Positions 24,901-32,643 of a stretch of 64,000 bases of DNA are shown here, in pieces. Source of the stretch: RDXT01 sp033765305 (GTDB lineage Bacteria > Bacteroidota > Bacteroidia > J057); NCBI GenBank assembly GCA_033765305.1, contig JANRID010000010.1, positions 186,001-250,000 on the forward strand, given 5' to 3'. Position 1 is the first letter of the stretch. Every line of letters starts with the position of its first letter. Position numbers and translations under genes: made by a program. Under the pieces are notes generated by a model. That model saw only the letters and a list, made by a program, of their open reading frames with translations, made no database searches and was not told the origin of the DNA.

Positions 24901-26366
24901 AGCGCATAGATCTGCACCTGGCCGGTATTGCTGATCGTGGAGGTATTGTTGAAGGTGGCTATGGGCGTGAACGTCACGCCGCAGTCGGTGGATACCATCA
25001 CCTCGAAGCGGTCGTCCGAGCCCATGGTGCCGGCAGCCGTGCCAGTAAATTGGGTCAGCGCCAGATCGAACTGCAGGATCGTATTGATCGCCGCGGTGAA
25101 TTTGGGGCTGATGATCCAGTCCACGTTGCCGGTGGTGAACAGGTTGAAGCGGGCGGAGATGCCGTTGGGGCCGCCAGTCACATTGCCGAAATCGTCGCTG
25201 GTCCAGCTCGAAGCGGTGCTCACCAGCGGGGTCGGGAAGCCTTCGGCTTCAAACCAGCCCGGAAAAAGGGTCGGGATGTTGGAGCCGGTGAATCCGGTGA
25301 AGTTCACCGCAGGGAGGGGCGGGGTCTGGCCTGCGATGGTCGTGACGGTAAGGCCGGCGGTGTTGTTGGCGGGATCGCCGTCGCCGCTGAGATCTGCCGT
25401 CGCCAGGATCGTGTGCGGTCCGGGCGTGACGAGGGCCGCCGTCGCGGTGAAGGTGTAGATCAGGGTATCGCCGGGCTGCAGGGTGCCGGGCAGCGGCTCC
25501 GGCGCAGAGGGCGTGCCGCCGTCCACGGTGAAGGAGGCGGTCATGCCGCTGATGGGCGAGGTGCCGACGTTGCGGACGCGGATCGTCACCGGCGCAGCTG
25601 CACTGGCGCAGCCCTGCACAGCGGCCTGGCTGGTGCGCACCGACAGCATGGCCGCATCGAGGGCCGCTCCCGAAACGGGGAAGAATTCGTAGTAGTCGTT
25701 GTCCGTCGTCGCCGTGCCGTTGCCGCCCAGGGAAACGTTGGAGCCGAACTGCACGCCGGTGCTGCTGTTGAGCTGCACCCCGACCGTGGCGGTCATGAGC
25801 GGCGTGGGCGTGGTGGAGGAATACTGGTCAACGATGTAGATCTTGTTGGTCCCTTCCTCCAGCACGATGCTGTTGTACACGAAGGACAGGTTGCTCATCT
25901 CGAACGAGTACCACTTGATCCAGAGCTGGCGGTTGGGTGCCGTGCCAAAGACCTTGTAGCGGATATCGTCGCCGCTGGCCGTAGGAGGCGCCCCGGTGAA
26001 CGAATCCCAGAAGCCGGCGACCGACTTGTCGGGGAAGTTCGCGCTGGGCAGGGCTTCATTGTTGCCGGGCAGGGCCGTCACCAGCGTATCGAAGGTCACC
26101 ACGCCGTTCTGGCTGGCCTTGAAGTGGGTTACCGGCTGCCCGAAGAAATTGAAGCTGAACGGAATCGCGACCGTAGGCGACCAGATGTTGGCCGCTTGGG
26201 GACCGAGGACCAGATTGGTCCATCCAGAGAGACCCGGGGCATCGCCTTCGGTGTTGACGCCGCCCGGATTTCCGGCGTTCGGGAAATACGCGACCAGATA
26301 GCTCTGCGAGCGGGCCGCGTATCCCAATGCCAGAAATGCGAGGAGAAAGAGTAACGTTTGTCTCAT
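21945..26366 (-). CDS. large T9SS-exported multidomain protein with choice-of-anchor J and PKD domains
   Basis: A 1473-residue secreted protein. After a signal peptide (1-20) comes a beta-sandwich domain, then two copies of a module joining a CARDB-like Ig domain to a choice-of-anchor J jelly roll (both start near FTGFTGSN and contain GSDDRFEV, VSTDCG and DPEDV). An Ig-like domain with PVCPGDTVTLTA follows, then another sandwich and three PKD-like domains (SVRYTFGDG, SVRYFFGDG, SVKYDFGNG), each with paired cysteines. The last 80 residues are a T9SS type A sorting domain (LELFPNPAEEHVVLKL). No catalytic site is visible; adhesion is the likely role. The open frame on the opposite strand is a GC artefact. 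Confidence 0.9.
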   Translation of the reverse strand: MRQTLLFLLAFLALGYAARSQSYLVAYFPNAGNPGGVNTEGDAPGLSGWTNLVLGPQAANIWSPTVAIPFSFNFFGQPVTHFKASQNGVVTFDTLVTALPGNNEALPSANFPDKSVAGFWDSFTGAPPTASGDDIRYKVFGTAPNRQLWIKWYSFEMSNLSFVYNSIVLEEGTNKIYIVDQYSSTTPTPLMTATVGVQLNSSTGVQFGSNVSLGGNGTATTDNDYYEFFPVSGAALDAAMLSVRTSQAAVQGCASAAAPVTIRVRNVGTSPISGMTASFTVDGGTPSAPEPLPGTLQPGDTLIYTFTATAALVTPGPHTILATADLSGDGDPANNTAGLTVTTIAGQTPPLPAVNFTGFTGSNIPTLFPGWFEAEGFPTPLVSTASSWTSDDFGNVTGGPNGISARFNLFTTGNVDWIISPKFTAAINTILQFDLALTQFTGTAAGTMGSDDRFEVMVSTDCGVTFTPIATFNNTSTISNTGQVQIYALNAYAGQEIIIGFFATDGTVNDPEDVNVYIDNIQIKNVFPQDIAAVSMAEPEAVGCFTAADTVSVLIRNEGLLTHDFSVNPVTVTVNIGGPLAQSFSTTVSSGTLASTATQIVQVTTAANLSAAGTYTFSITATFTGDPNASNDAASATRTAEAALTPSLPAVTFTGFTGSNLSTVFPGWREAEGTSSLTYGTSGWASVNFGNTATPGPNGIAAAFNIWNTGDNDWIVSPKFVASANTEFSFDLALTDFVTSDPGALGSDDRFEVRISTDCGLSFSTLAAYTNTSVISNTGQPVSFSLAPYAGQEVILAFFATEGTVDDPEDVYVFVDNVNIRNLIDNDVRVVAIPTPVDNLCGDSLTYGSVIIRSNGQLPASAVPVTVIVTTAAGVDTFALTAPGPLALDQQDTLSFGPFNTIGGGAAIIEAYSAYPGDTIYENDSLDVVRIFRNSLPPSALPAAPVCPGDTVTLTAVAEPSTTFAWYDAPTGGTLLSDSATLTVNPAATTTYYLERAGASFSAGPATNGFGGGGTYSFFADGLVFDAISPFVLKSVRVYPFSAGQIVVNVFASGASTPLHTKTVAFGNTVSDTVITLDFLIPAGTGYTITAGGSTVSGLFRNNSGAVYPYQVPNQVSITGPINALAGFYYFFYDWKIEATVCPSDRGAVQVTVLPLAEAGFTGSSTELVLSLTDASQEADSVRYTFGDGASSSAANAVHTYAAPGSYEVCQIAYGACANDTICETFVVTCTPPVPVFGFTTGDLTASFSDSTAGADSVRYFFGDGSSSSSPVVTHQYPDTGLYEVCLVAYSICGADTTCQAVQITCAFAVAGFEATATGTSVAFASAAVNADSVKYDFGNGNTSNDPNPTFDFGATGSYEVCQIAYNICGTDTVCQTIRVIATGLEGLLDAASLELFPNPAEEHVVLKLSTLRAADLTVEIVDMKGKVAASQTFERVAGEWQHRFDLGMLAEGIYLVKVSAEGGSVLRKLFVK

Positions 26367-26517
26367 TGTGAGTTTTGTGGAATGACAGTTAGGGATATAT
26401 AATGCCTATGTAAAGCTGCCGTAAACTACCACGTTCCTCCAACTTATCCAATAACTTATGCCGCTCCGCACGGAGGGAGCGGGAAATTTGTTTTATAAAA
26501 AACTGATTTTCAGCAGC

Positions 26518-28203
26518 TTATTTTGCCTGCGCCAGCAGCTGCTGCTGCACGGCTGCCGCTACGGCCTCCGAGGCCGCCTGCGACCCGGCCTGGAGCTCCG
26601 CGCTCCGCGCGCCGAGGGCTGCAGCCAGCGCCGGATCCCGCAGGCTGCCCAGGTTGACCTGGACATTGAGCGCGGCGCCCTGCACGGCGGCGTGCAGGCA
26701 CAGTGCGCCGGTGCCGGCATCGGTGACGGCATTCGGGTTGCCCTCCTGCGCCAGCCGGAGCAGCAGCGGATAGGCCTGCACAGCGGTTTCCATGACCTGC
26801 AGGGGCGTCTGCGCCGCCTGCGCGTAGGCCGCCTGGATGGCGGCATCGCGGGCCTCCGCTGCTGCGGGGCTGTCCTTGGGCAGCCGGAATGCTGCCATCA
26901 CTTGGGCGAATGCCGCCGTATCCTCATCCACGAGGCGCAGCAGGCGGTCTTTGAGCGCCTGGGCCTGCTCGGCCAGCGCGCTGAATTCGGGCACGCGGGC
27001 CAGCCCGCCGACCTTGCCGGCCGAGAGATTGGCCACCATGGCCGCCAGCGCGGCGCCGAAGGCGCCGGCCAGCGCCGCTACCGAACCGCCGCCCGGCGCC
27101 GGGGCCTCGCTCGCCGTCAGATCCGCCAGCTCGCGCACCGGCATCCGCGTCAGCCGCTGCTCCGCCGGGTCCTCGATCAGGTATTCGATCACCTTATGCT
27201 TCGGGTCGAAGGGCTTCAGCTCGTCCAGCCCCAGCGATTTGACCGCGATATGGATCAGTTCCGCCTCCGATACGCCCGCCGAGACCTGCTGCTTGCGCAG
27301 GAAGTGCCGCCCGGCGTCCAGCAGGGGCTGCTTCGGGATCAGGCCCACCAGCTCCGAACCCGTGACGCGCAGCCCGCGCCGCTGCGCCGATTCGCACACG
27401 GCGTCAAACACCACGTGCAGCGGCGATGCCTCCAGATCTGTCAGGTTGGCCGATACCTGCGCGATGCCGTATTCCTCGATATACCAGCCGATGGCCTTGA
27501 CGCCTTTGCAGGCGCCTGGTATCCGGACCGGCTGGCCCGCTTCGTCGAGCACGGGCTTGCCGTTGTGGAGCTGCACGCGGCCCGCTTCGCGCACGTCGAA
27601 GGCTACGCTGTTGGCCCTGGGCACCGATCGGGTGTTGAGGTTCACGTTGTACGCCACCAGAAAATCGCGCACCCCGATCACGGTCTGGCCTGCCCGCGCA
27701 TTGAATTCCTGCGGTCCGTAGTCGGGCTTCCACTCGGGCAGGTAGATCTTCGAGGCAAAGCCTTCGTATTCGCCCGCCCGGATATGGGCCAGATTCCGGC
27801 GTTCGGGCCGGGTGGCGGCGCGTTCGTAGAGATACACCGGAATATGCAGCGTTTCCCCCACCCGTGCCGCCAGGTCCTGGGCGTACTGGATGGCTTCCTC
27901 CCAGGAAATGCCGCTCAGCGGCACCAGCGGGCATACATCCGTGGCGCCCATGCGGGGATGCTCGCCCTGGTGGCGGCGCATATCGATCAGCTCCGCAGCA
28001 GTGCGGATGGCCTGGTAGGCAGCTTCGATGACCTCATCCGGCGGGCCGGCAAAGGTCATCACGGTGCGGTTGGTGGAAGCGCCGGGATCGACTTCCAGCA
28101 GGCGGACGCCGGACACGCTGCGGATGGCATCCGCAATCTGGCCGATGATCCGGGCATCGCGGCCTTCGCTGAAATTGGGTACGCATTCGAGAAGGGGGCG
28201 CAT
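26518..28203 (-). CDS. ftcD: fused glutamate formimidoyltransferase / formimidoyl-THF cyclodeaminase
   Basis: A 561-residue bifunctional enzyme of histidine breakdown. Residues 1-300 are the formimidoyltransferase: LLECVPNFSEGRD at the start, HQGEHPRMGATDVCPLVP with the catalytic histidine region, and VAYNVNLNT. Residues about 355-561 are the cyclodeaminase: SEAPAPGGGSVAALAGAFGAALAAMVANLS, then NPNAVTDAGTGALCLHAAVQGA. It moves the formimino group from formimino-glutamate to THF, then releases ammonia to give methenyl-THF. The fusion is common in Bacteroidota. The start at 28203 (MRPLLEC) fits the family; the frame's 17 extra upstream residues do not. No other histidine-degradation genes are nearby. 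Confidence 0.95.
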   Translation of the reverse strand: MRPLLECVPNFSEGRDARIIGQIADAIRSVSGVRLLEVDPGASTNRTVMTFAGPPDEVIEAAYQAIRTAAELIDMRRHQGEHPRMGATDVCPLVPLSGISWEEAIQYAQDLAARVGETLHIPVYLYERAATRPERRNLAHIRAGEYEGFASKIYLPEWKPDYGPQEFNARAGQTVIGVRDFLVAYNVNLNTRSVPRANSVAFDVREAGRVQLHNGKPVLDEAGQPVRIPGACKGVKAIGWYIEEYGIAQVSANLTDLEASPLHVVFDAVCESAQRRGLRVTGSELVGLIPKQPLLDAGRHFLRKQQVSAGVSEAELIHIAVKSLGLDELKPFDPKHKVIEYLIEDPAEQRLTRMPVRELADLTASEAPAPGGGSVAALAGAFGAALAAMVANLSAGKVGGLARVPEFSALAEQAQALKDRLLRLVDEDTAAFAQVMAAFRLPKDSPAAAEARDAAIQAAYAQAAQTPLQVMETAVQAYPLLLRLAQEGNPNAVTDAGTGALCLHAAVQGAALNVQVNLGSLRDPALAAALGARSAELQAGSQAASEAVAAAVQQQLLAQAK

Positions 28204-28314
28204 GGGAAAGGCAATTAGGGTACCGTGCAGCAGCCTGAACTGCTGTCCGGGCAAGTTACAGGATTCGCAGCTATGGTTTCATGCGCCCGGCACAAAGTCG
28301 CCGCCAAATAAAGA

Positions 28315-28336
28315 GGGCTGTCCGACTGGACAGCCC
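28315..28336 (-). terminator. possible terminator between the helix-hairpin-helix gene and ftcD
   Basis: A 9-bp perfect stem (28315-28323 with 28328-28336) and a 4-base loop. On the minus strand it is followed by TCTTTATTT, a weak U-tract, 116 bp past the stop at 28452. Confidence 0.5.
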
Positions 28337-28451
28337 CAACAGCCATGAAAACGCCCTAAAACAAAACAGAAAGATATAATGTCGCCTTGGTATTCGTAAT
28401 CACAAATATAATGGGAAAACATTAATTTTGTACAATCCTTCAAAGAAAAAA

Positions 28452-29117
28452 TCAAACCCCCGTATCACGCTTCTTCCGGTCCAGCTCGGCAGCCTGCTCC
28501 ACCCATTTTTCGCGGCGGATGCGGCCCGGGAAGAACTCGATGACCTCGTTGACCTGCTCCTCGTCTTCAGGGGTGAAATTGGCGATCTGGCGGAAGGTGT
28601 AGATGCCGATGCTGTGGAGACGTTTTTCGATGAAAGGGCCGATCCCCTTGATAATCAGCAGATCATCTCGCTCGTCTCCAGTCGCGGCGCCGATCCGCCC
28701 GAAGTCGATCTTCGTGGCGTTGCGCTTGATCCGCTCCAGAATTTCCGCCTCGGATTCCTTGCCGCCCGGGGTTTCCGCTGCGGGCGCTTCGGTTTTCGGC
28801 TCCGTTTCGGCGCCCCGGGCCGGGCCGGTCTGCACAGCAGGCGCGGCCAGCAGGTCGAGTTCGGCCTGCAGGCGCTTCTGCTCGGCAATGGCTGCCTTGA
28901 GCTGGGTCTCCAGGCTGCTGCGCTGCGCGCCGCAGTCGGCGAGCTGCTTCGCCTGGGTATTGAATTTTTCGTTCAGCTCATTCCACTGCTCCGTGCTGAT
29001 CTGGCCCGCAGACCGGCGCGAACGCATCAGCAGCCAGACGATGATGCCGCCGAGGATGGCTGCGCCCAGCATGAGGATCAGGGCTTCGAGAATGGCTCCG
29101 GACAGGCCTTGAAACAT
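28452..29117 (-). CDS. membrane-anchored helix-hairpin-helix protein
   Basis: A 221-residue protein. One membrane segment (residues 9-31) is followed by a coiled coil (about 40-90) and an acidic, Pro/Glu-rich linker. The C-terminal 80 residues hold a helix-hairpin-helix motif, LLIIKGIGPFIEKRLHSIGIYTFRQIANF, of the kind found at the end of many Bacteroidota envelope-linked proteins and in some complex I accessory proteins. It may bind DNA or a protein; the motif alone does not decide. It lies downstream of the OmpA-type gene on the same strand. The 184-bp gap between them carries short tandem repeats. Confidence 0.7.
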   Translation of the reverse strand: MFQGLSGAILEALILMLGAAILGGIIVWLLMRSRRSAGQISTEQWNELNEKFNTQAKQLADCGAQRSSLETQLKAAIAEQKRLQAELDLLAAPAVQTGPARGAETEPKTEAPAAETPGGKESEAEILERIKRNATKIDFGRIGAATGDERDDLLIIKGIGPFIEKRLHSIGIYTFRQIANFTPEDEEQVNEVIEFFPGRIRREKWVEQAAELDRKKRDTGV

Positions 29118-29152
29118 AGGGGTATGGGGTTAGCAGTTGAGTGTCAAGTAGT

Positions 29153-29189
29153 AAGTATCAAGTATCAAGTAGGAAGACAAGTAGGAAGA
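29153..29189. repeat. short tandem repeats in the HHH gene upstream region
   Basis: AAGTATC is repeated twice (29153-29166) and CAAGTAGGAAGA is repeated twice (29166-29189). The stretch is A/G-rich on the plus strand and unlike the flanking sequence. It starts about 36 bp upstream of the HHH gene start at 29117. No other feature is seen in the 184-bp gap 29118-29301. Confidence 0.55.
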
Positions 29190-29301
29190 CAAGAAGCAGG
29201 GCGAGGAGCAGGACGTGGAGTAACACCAGAAGCAGGCGGCACGTGCAAAACCTGACAGGGATACATCCGGTGGGTGACCGATGGGGGCATCCTGCTGCGG
29301 G

Positions 29302-30213
29302 TTATTCGACCCGGACTTCCACGCGCCGGTTTTGGGCGCGGCCTGTTTCGGTCGTGTTGGGCGCGACGGGTTCAGCAGCGCCGCGTCCGCGGGTGCGGAT
29401 GCGGCCGGCGGGCAGGCCAAACTCGATAAAATAGCGTTTGACGGTCTCGGCGCGTTCGAGCGAGAGGACGCGGTTGCGGGCCGTGCCGCCGCTATTGTCG
29501 GTGTGGCCGGTAAGCACAAGGGTACGGCTGCTGTCGGCGCGGAGGGTCTGGATCGATGCGGTGATGTAGCGGCGGAGATCCTCGTCCAGGGCCAGCAGGG
29601 GGCTGCCCAGGGCGAAATAGCAGTCGCGGGACTGGAATGCCGGTGCCGGAGGCGCGCCGGGCAGGGAGTCGGCAGGCACCGGCAGAGCCCGTGCAGGATC
29701 CACCAGCCGGAGGGCGATGCCGCCGGCCAGGCTGTCCTGCCGGAAGGCGCTGTCGGGCAGGACCTGATAGCTTTTGATTAGGCGGTTTTCGGCAATACCT
29801 TGATCAGCAAGCCATTGCCTGAGCACATTGGCGCGGATCAGGCCGAGGTTCCGGGGGCCTTCGGCATCCGGGGCTTCGCTGAGGGCAAAGCTGCCGGTGA
29901 TTTCCAGATCCAGATCCGGATGCGCCTGCATATAGCCCGCCAGCGAATCGAGCAATTGCTGCACCGGCGCAGGCCGGCGGCCGGCGGAGTCGGCGCGCCC
30001 GTAGCGCAGGTTGTCGGGTGCCTGCAGCAGCACCTCGTCCCGGTAGGTCACGGTAAGGGGCGGCACGCCCGCCGGCGCGGAAAGCTGCGGCGCCTCCGGT
30101 GCGGAAGGGCTGCCGCCGCACAGGCCGCGGACCTGGCATACCCAGTACCAGGTGCCGCCGCCGGTCCATCCGGCGAGGGCCAGCGCGCTGATCAGAAGAC
30201 TGGATCGGATCAT
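29302..30213 (-). CDS. OmpA-family peptidoglycan-binding outer membrane protein
   Basis: A 303-residue protein with an N-terminal signal or anchor segment (1-20). Its C-terminal 110 residues form an OmpA-like domain: LVLTGHTDNSGGTARNRVLSLERAETVKRYFIEFGLPAGRIRTRGRG has the TGHTD and the LSxxRA positions that bind diaminopimelate. A second, weaker OmpA-like repeat is in the middle (LDLEITGSFALSE ... RNLGLIRANVLRQWL). It likely tethers the outer membrane to the cell wall. The ATG at 30213 (MIRSSLL) is the best start; the frame's upstream extension is not signal-like. Confidence 0.82.
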   Translation of the reverse strand: MIRSSLLISALALAGWTGGGTWYWVCQVRGLCGGSPSAPEAPQLSAPAGVPPLTVTYRDEVLLQAPDNLRYGRADSAGRRPAPVQQLLDSLAGYMQAHPDLDLEITGSFALSEAPDAEGPRNLGLIRANVLRQWLADQGIAENRLIKSYQVLPDSAFRQDSLAGGIALRLVDPARALPVPADSLPGAPPAPAFQSRDCYFALGSPLLALDEDLRRYITASIQTLRADSSRTLVLTGHTDNSGGTARNRVLSLERAETVKRYFIEFGLPAGRIRTRGRGAAEPVAPNTTETGRAQNRRVEVRVE

Positions 30214-30337
30214 GCAAGGGAAGGTTGAAGGGTTGAACCTGCAGCATTGAGACGCCGCCGCAGGCACAGCGTCACCGGATGCGCGTTTGAAAATATGAAA
30301 TATGCCGGAATATGCAATATTGGAAACGGAGCAATAG

Positions 30338-30498
30338 TTCCTGCGGCTTATCCGACGGGATTGTGCAGCGCGAGGCCGGGGATATGGCTAAAGTCCTTGA
30401 GGTTGCGGGTCTGGAGCTCGAGGCCGTGCAGCAGCGCCGTAGCAGCGATGATCGCGTCGCCGGCGGACATCCTGCGCGCCTGGCGGAGGAGGATGGCC
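30338..30498. repeat. direct repeat copy A, 3' end of PIN toxin gene 1
   Basis: 161 bp nearly identical to 31036-31196 (offset 698 bp, only about three differences). It covers the last third of the vapC gene and 10 bp past the stop. Confidence 0.9.
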
Positions 30499-30716
30499 GG
30501 GGTCAGTACTTCTTCTGTCACGGGATATCGATACAGATTCCGGCATACGGCTTCAAACCACCCTCGTTCGGCCTGCGAGAGCCCATGAAATCCCAATACT
30601 TCCAGTCTGGTAAAGTCCGAGAGCGCGCAGAGCGGATCTGTCAGCAGCCCGCGCAGATAGGCATATGCAGGCTGAGATGCATAGATCAGGATATTGGCGT
30701 CCAGCAGCTTGTCCAT
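30348..30716 (-). CDS. PIN-domain toxin, VapC-like (module 1)
   Basis: A 122-residue PIN-domain ribonuclease. Acidic catalytic residues are Asp6 (LLDANILIY), Glu39 (RLEVLG) and Asp87 (MSAGDAIIAATA). Such toxins cut tRNA or rRNA and are held in check by the antitoxin encoded directly upstream. Its last 40 residues are identical to those of the second toxin at 31046-31411, while the N-terminal two thirds differ. It is 27 bp downstream of its antitoxin gene on the same strand. Confidence 0.9.
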   Translation of the reverse strand: MDKLLDANILIYASQPAYAYLRGLLTDPLCALSDFTRLEVLGFHGLSQAERGWFEAVCRNLYRYPVTEEVLTPAILLRQARRMSAGDAIIAATALLHGLELQTRNLKDFSHIPGLALHNPVG

Positions 30717-30743
30717 CCGGGCAGATACAATAGGGATACTCCG

Positions 30744-30977
30744 TTACCGGGGCATGGGGCGGTCGGACCTGCTGGCCTCGAATGCCTGGAGCCAGCTGTC
30801 CAGATCCGGGCGCTCCGGAAGGCCTGCCATAATCAGACGAAGATCTTCCGTGCGATCTGATGGAGGGACCGAGGCTGCGGGACCGGGATCCAATATCCGG
30901 ATATTCAGCCGCTTGCAAAATGCCAGCAAGCGGGGCAGGTCCTGCGCGCGGGGAATTTCCAGTATCAGCCGGGTCAT
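30744..30977 (-). CDS. antitoxin-like protein of PIN module 1
   Basis: A 77-residue protein starting MTRLILEIPRAQDL. The N-terminal strand-helix pattern (LILEI, DLPRLLAFCKRLNI) matches that of the second antitoxin in this window (MIELNIRISNPRDLAVLLPLLNRLG), so both belong to one family. The tail is acidic and charged, as expected for a toxin-binding segment. The start at 30977 is preferred over 31022 because a -7 element lies between them. I assign antitoxin by position and pattern, not by a named family. Confidence 0.72.
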   Translation of the reverse strand: MTRLILEIPRAQDLPRLLAFCKRLNIRILDPGPAASVPPSDRTEDLRLIMAGLPERPDLDSWLQAFEASRSDRPMPR

Positions 30978-30999
30978 ATATACATCTTGATACGCAAGG

Positions 31000-31034
31000 T
31001 AAAGATAGCGGTTTTTCCGCACATCCGCTGTGCG
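31000..31034 (-). promoter_or_regulatory. promoter and operator of PIN module 1
   Basis: On the minus strand the -7 element TATCTTTA is at 31007-31000, one base off consensus. An inverted repeat CGCACA-N5-TGTGCG at 31018-31034 lies 10 bp upstream of it, where an antitoxin-toxin repressor would bind. The same arrangement recurs at 31686-31720. Confidence 0.65.
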
Positions 31035-31046
31035 ATTCCTGCGGCT
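31001..31046. repeat. 46-bp repeat carrying the toxin-antitoxin promoter, copy 1
   Basis: Identical to 31687-31732 except for one base. It carries the inverted repeat and most of the -7 element and ends in the boundary sequence TTCCTGCGGCT. Confidence 0.9.
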
Positions 31047-31196
31047 TATCCGACGGGATTGTGCAGCGCGAGGCCGGGGATATGGCTAAAGTCCTTGAGG
31101 TTGCGGGTCTGGAGCTCAAGGCCGTGCAGCAGCGCCGTAGCAGCGATGATCGCGTCGCCGGCGGACATCCTGCGCGCTGGGCGGAGGAGGATGGCC
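31036..31196. repeat. direct repeat copy B, 3' end of PIN toxin gene 2
   Basis: Partner of 30338-30498. Its left end overlaps the 46-bp promoter repeat through TTCCTGCGGCT, which also appears at 30338 and at 31722. Confidence 0.9.
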
Positions 31197-31411
31197 TGGC
31201 CGATTACAGCCGCATCGATGGGCAGCACGTTCAAAAGCTGAAACGCGGCATCGAAATACACGCCGTCCACAGGTTTAAGCTGCGGATACCCCAATACTTC
31301 CAGCTGGGTAAAGGCAGAAACACAGTGGGCAGGATCGGAAATAAGCGGACGAAGATAGGCAAACGCTGCTTGCGCCGAATAGATGAGAATATTGGTGTCG
31401 ATGAGTTTCAT
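31046..31411 (-). CDS. PIN-domain toxin, VapC-like (module 2)
   Basis: A 121-residue PIN-domain protein with catalytic Asp5 (LIDTNILIY), Glu38 (QLEVLG) and the late SAGDAIIAATA aspartate. Its C-terminal 40 residues match those of toxin 1 exactly, though the first 80 are clearly diverged. Its ATG overlaps the antitoxin stop by 4 bp (ATGA), the usual coupling for such pairs. It is the upstream of the two tandem modules. Confidence 0.9.
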   Translation of the reverse strand: MKLIDTNILIYSAQAAFAYLRPLISDPAHCVSAFTQLEVLGYPQLKPVDGVYFDAAFQLLNVLPIDAAVIGQAILLRPARRMSAGDAIIAATALLHGLELQTRNLKDFSHIPGLALHNPVG

Positions 31412-31653
31412 GCTTCATCCTCAAACGGGAGCTGGCGGTCGGTACGGGCTTCGCGCTGCCATTCGCCGGCATCTCCAAAATACGCTGCATCACCTCCCTG
31501 CGCAATGATCTGCCGAAGGGCCTCCTGATCCCGGACAGGAGCCTCCGGGGGATGCGGCCGCTGTTCCCAGGGAAGCCCCAGGCGGTTGAGCAGCGGCAGT
31601 AATACCGCAAGGTCTCGGGGGTTCGAAATCCTGATATTCAGCTCGATCATCAT
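31408..31653 (-). CDS. antitoxin-like protein of PIN module 2
   Basis: An 81-residue protein with an N-terminal strand and a helix of the same pattern as antitoxin 1, and an acidic C-terminal tail (QLPFEDEA). Differences between the two antitoxins are large, suggesting each pairs only with its own toxin. The start is at 31653, about 25 bp downstream of the predicted transcript start. It overlaps toxin 2 by 4 bp. Confidence 0.72.
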   Translation of the reverse strand: MMIELNIRISNPRDLAVLLPLLNRLGLPWEQRPHPPEAPVRDQEALRQIIAQGGDAAYFGDAGEWQREARTDRQLPFEDEA

Positions 31654-31685
31654 CTGGCAATGCTGTAAATCCCGCTACATGAACC

Positions 31686-31732
31686 GAAAGATAGCGATTT
31701 TTCCGCACATCCGCTGTGCGATTCCTGCGGCT
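31686..31732 (-). promoter_or_regulatory. promoter and operator of PIN module 2
   Basis: On the minus strand the -7 element TATCTTTC is at 31693-31686. The inverted repeat CGCACA-N5-TGTGCG is at 31704-31720. The stretch 31687-31732 is copy 2 of the 46-bp repeat. Confidence 0.65.
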
Positions 31733-31782
31733 GTTTTCCGGGGGAAATGCCTACTTTCGTATTCCCTCCAGCCGCATCTGCA

Positions 31783-32061
31783 ATGAAGCTTCTCCTGATC
31801 CTTTCCGGCCTGGTCTCCGCCGGCAACCTGTACCTGGGCGTCCGCTTTCTGCTCAATGTCCTGGGCCTGCTCCAGACCACCAAATACGGCCCCGGCGCTA
31901 CGGCAGCATTTGCCATACTCTTTCTCCTGCTGGGCGGCGGCGGGCTGTATGCTGCCATCTGGATGGGGCACGTGCGGATCGCTCTGCTGCTGAGCGCCGG
32001 CCCCTGGGCCCTGGCGCTGATTGGCCTGGTTATCAGTGCCCTGATCGGATATTACGGATAG
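31783..32061 (+). CDS. small integral membrane protein
   Basis: A 92-residue protein with three membrane segments (about residues 1-25, 38-60 and 65-90) and no soluble domain. The start at 31783 follows a near-consensus -7 element TACTTTCG at 31752-31759; an ATG at 31747 lies before that element and is rejected. No family is recognised. It lies 38 bp upstream of the SnoaL-like gene and may be read with it. Confidence 0.68.
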   Translation: MKLLLILSGLVSAGNLYLGVRFLLNVLGLLQTTKYGPGATAAFAILFLLLGGGGLYAAIWMGHVRIALLLSAGPWALALIGLVISALIGYYG

Positions 32062-32099
32062 TCTGCCGCCAACCCCCGCTCCGCCAATCCCTGCCCAAC

Positions 32100-32642
32100 A
32101 TGCCTATGCCTGCCTTCATCCGTATGCTGCTGCTGCGCTGCTGCGCCGCAGGGCTGCTTGCCTTCGGACTGCCCGGCCCTGCCCGCGCCCAGCACCCCGA
32201 TCCGCGGCTGGATGCCATCAACCGCGACATCTGGATGCCCTTTTCCCGCGCCTGGGCCGCACTCGACGATACTGCCTACCTGCGCCTGCACACAGCGGAC
32301 TTCGTGCGCGTGAGCGCGGGCGGGCCCTTCATCGGCGGCCTGGCCGCGTATGCGGCCCAGGAGCAGCGCTTCTTTTCGGCCATGCGGGCACAGGGTTCGA
32401 CGGTGCGGATCAGCTTCCGCTTTCTGGAGCGCATCGCAAACGACAGCCTGGCCTCCGAGCGCGGCATCTACGAAACCATCATCCAGCGCCCCGGCGGCGC
32501 GCCAGCCGCATCGTACGGCAAGTTTCACGTCATTCACCGCCGCACCGCCGCCGGCTGGCGCATCCTGGTGGATTACGACTCGGACGAAGGCGGCACCATC
32601 GGCGCGGAGTCCTTCCGCGCCGCGAAGGGGATGGAGGAGTAG
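32100..32642 (+). CDS. exported SnoaL/DUF4440-like protein
   Basis: A 180-residue protein with a signal peptide (about 1-31, ending PARAQ) and a cone-shaped NTF2-like fold: WAALDDTAYLRLHTADFVRVS, FLERIANDSLASERGIYE and GKFHVIHRRTAAGWRILVDYDS follow the DUF4440 order of helix and strands. Such domains bind small molecules or act as simple enzymes; the exact role is unknown. Two ATGs (32100 and 32106) are equally good starts. Its stop is 1 bp before the end of the convergent protease gene. Confidence 0.78.
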   Translation: MPMPAFIRMLLLRCCAAGLLAFGLPGPARAQHPDPRLDAINRDIWMPFSRAWAALDDTAYLRLHTADFVRVSAGGPFIGGLAAYAAQEQRFFSAMRAQGSTVRISFRFLERIANDSLASERGIYETIIQRPGGAPAASYGKFHVIHRRTAAGWRILVDYDSDEGGTIGAESFRAAKGMEE

Positions 32643-32643
32643 C

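Noticed and set aside
21909..26354. A 1481-codon open frame on the plus strand opposite the T9SS protein gene
   Set aside because: It is the antisense shadow of a gene with signal peptide, repeated domains and sorting tail; its translation is low-complexity and His/Arg-rich with no domain.
28433..28440. TAATTTTG, a perfect plus-strand -7 match
   Set aside because: No plus-strand gene follows and no TTG is at the right distance; the stretch is simply AT-rich.
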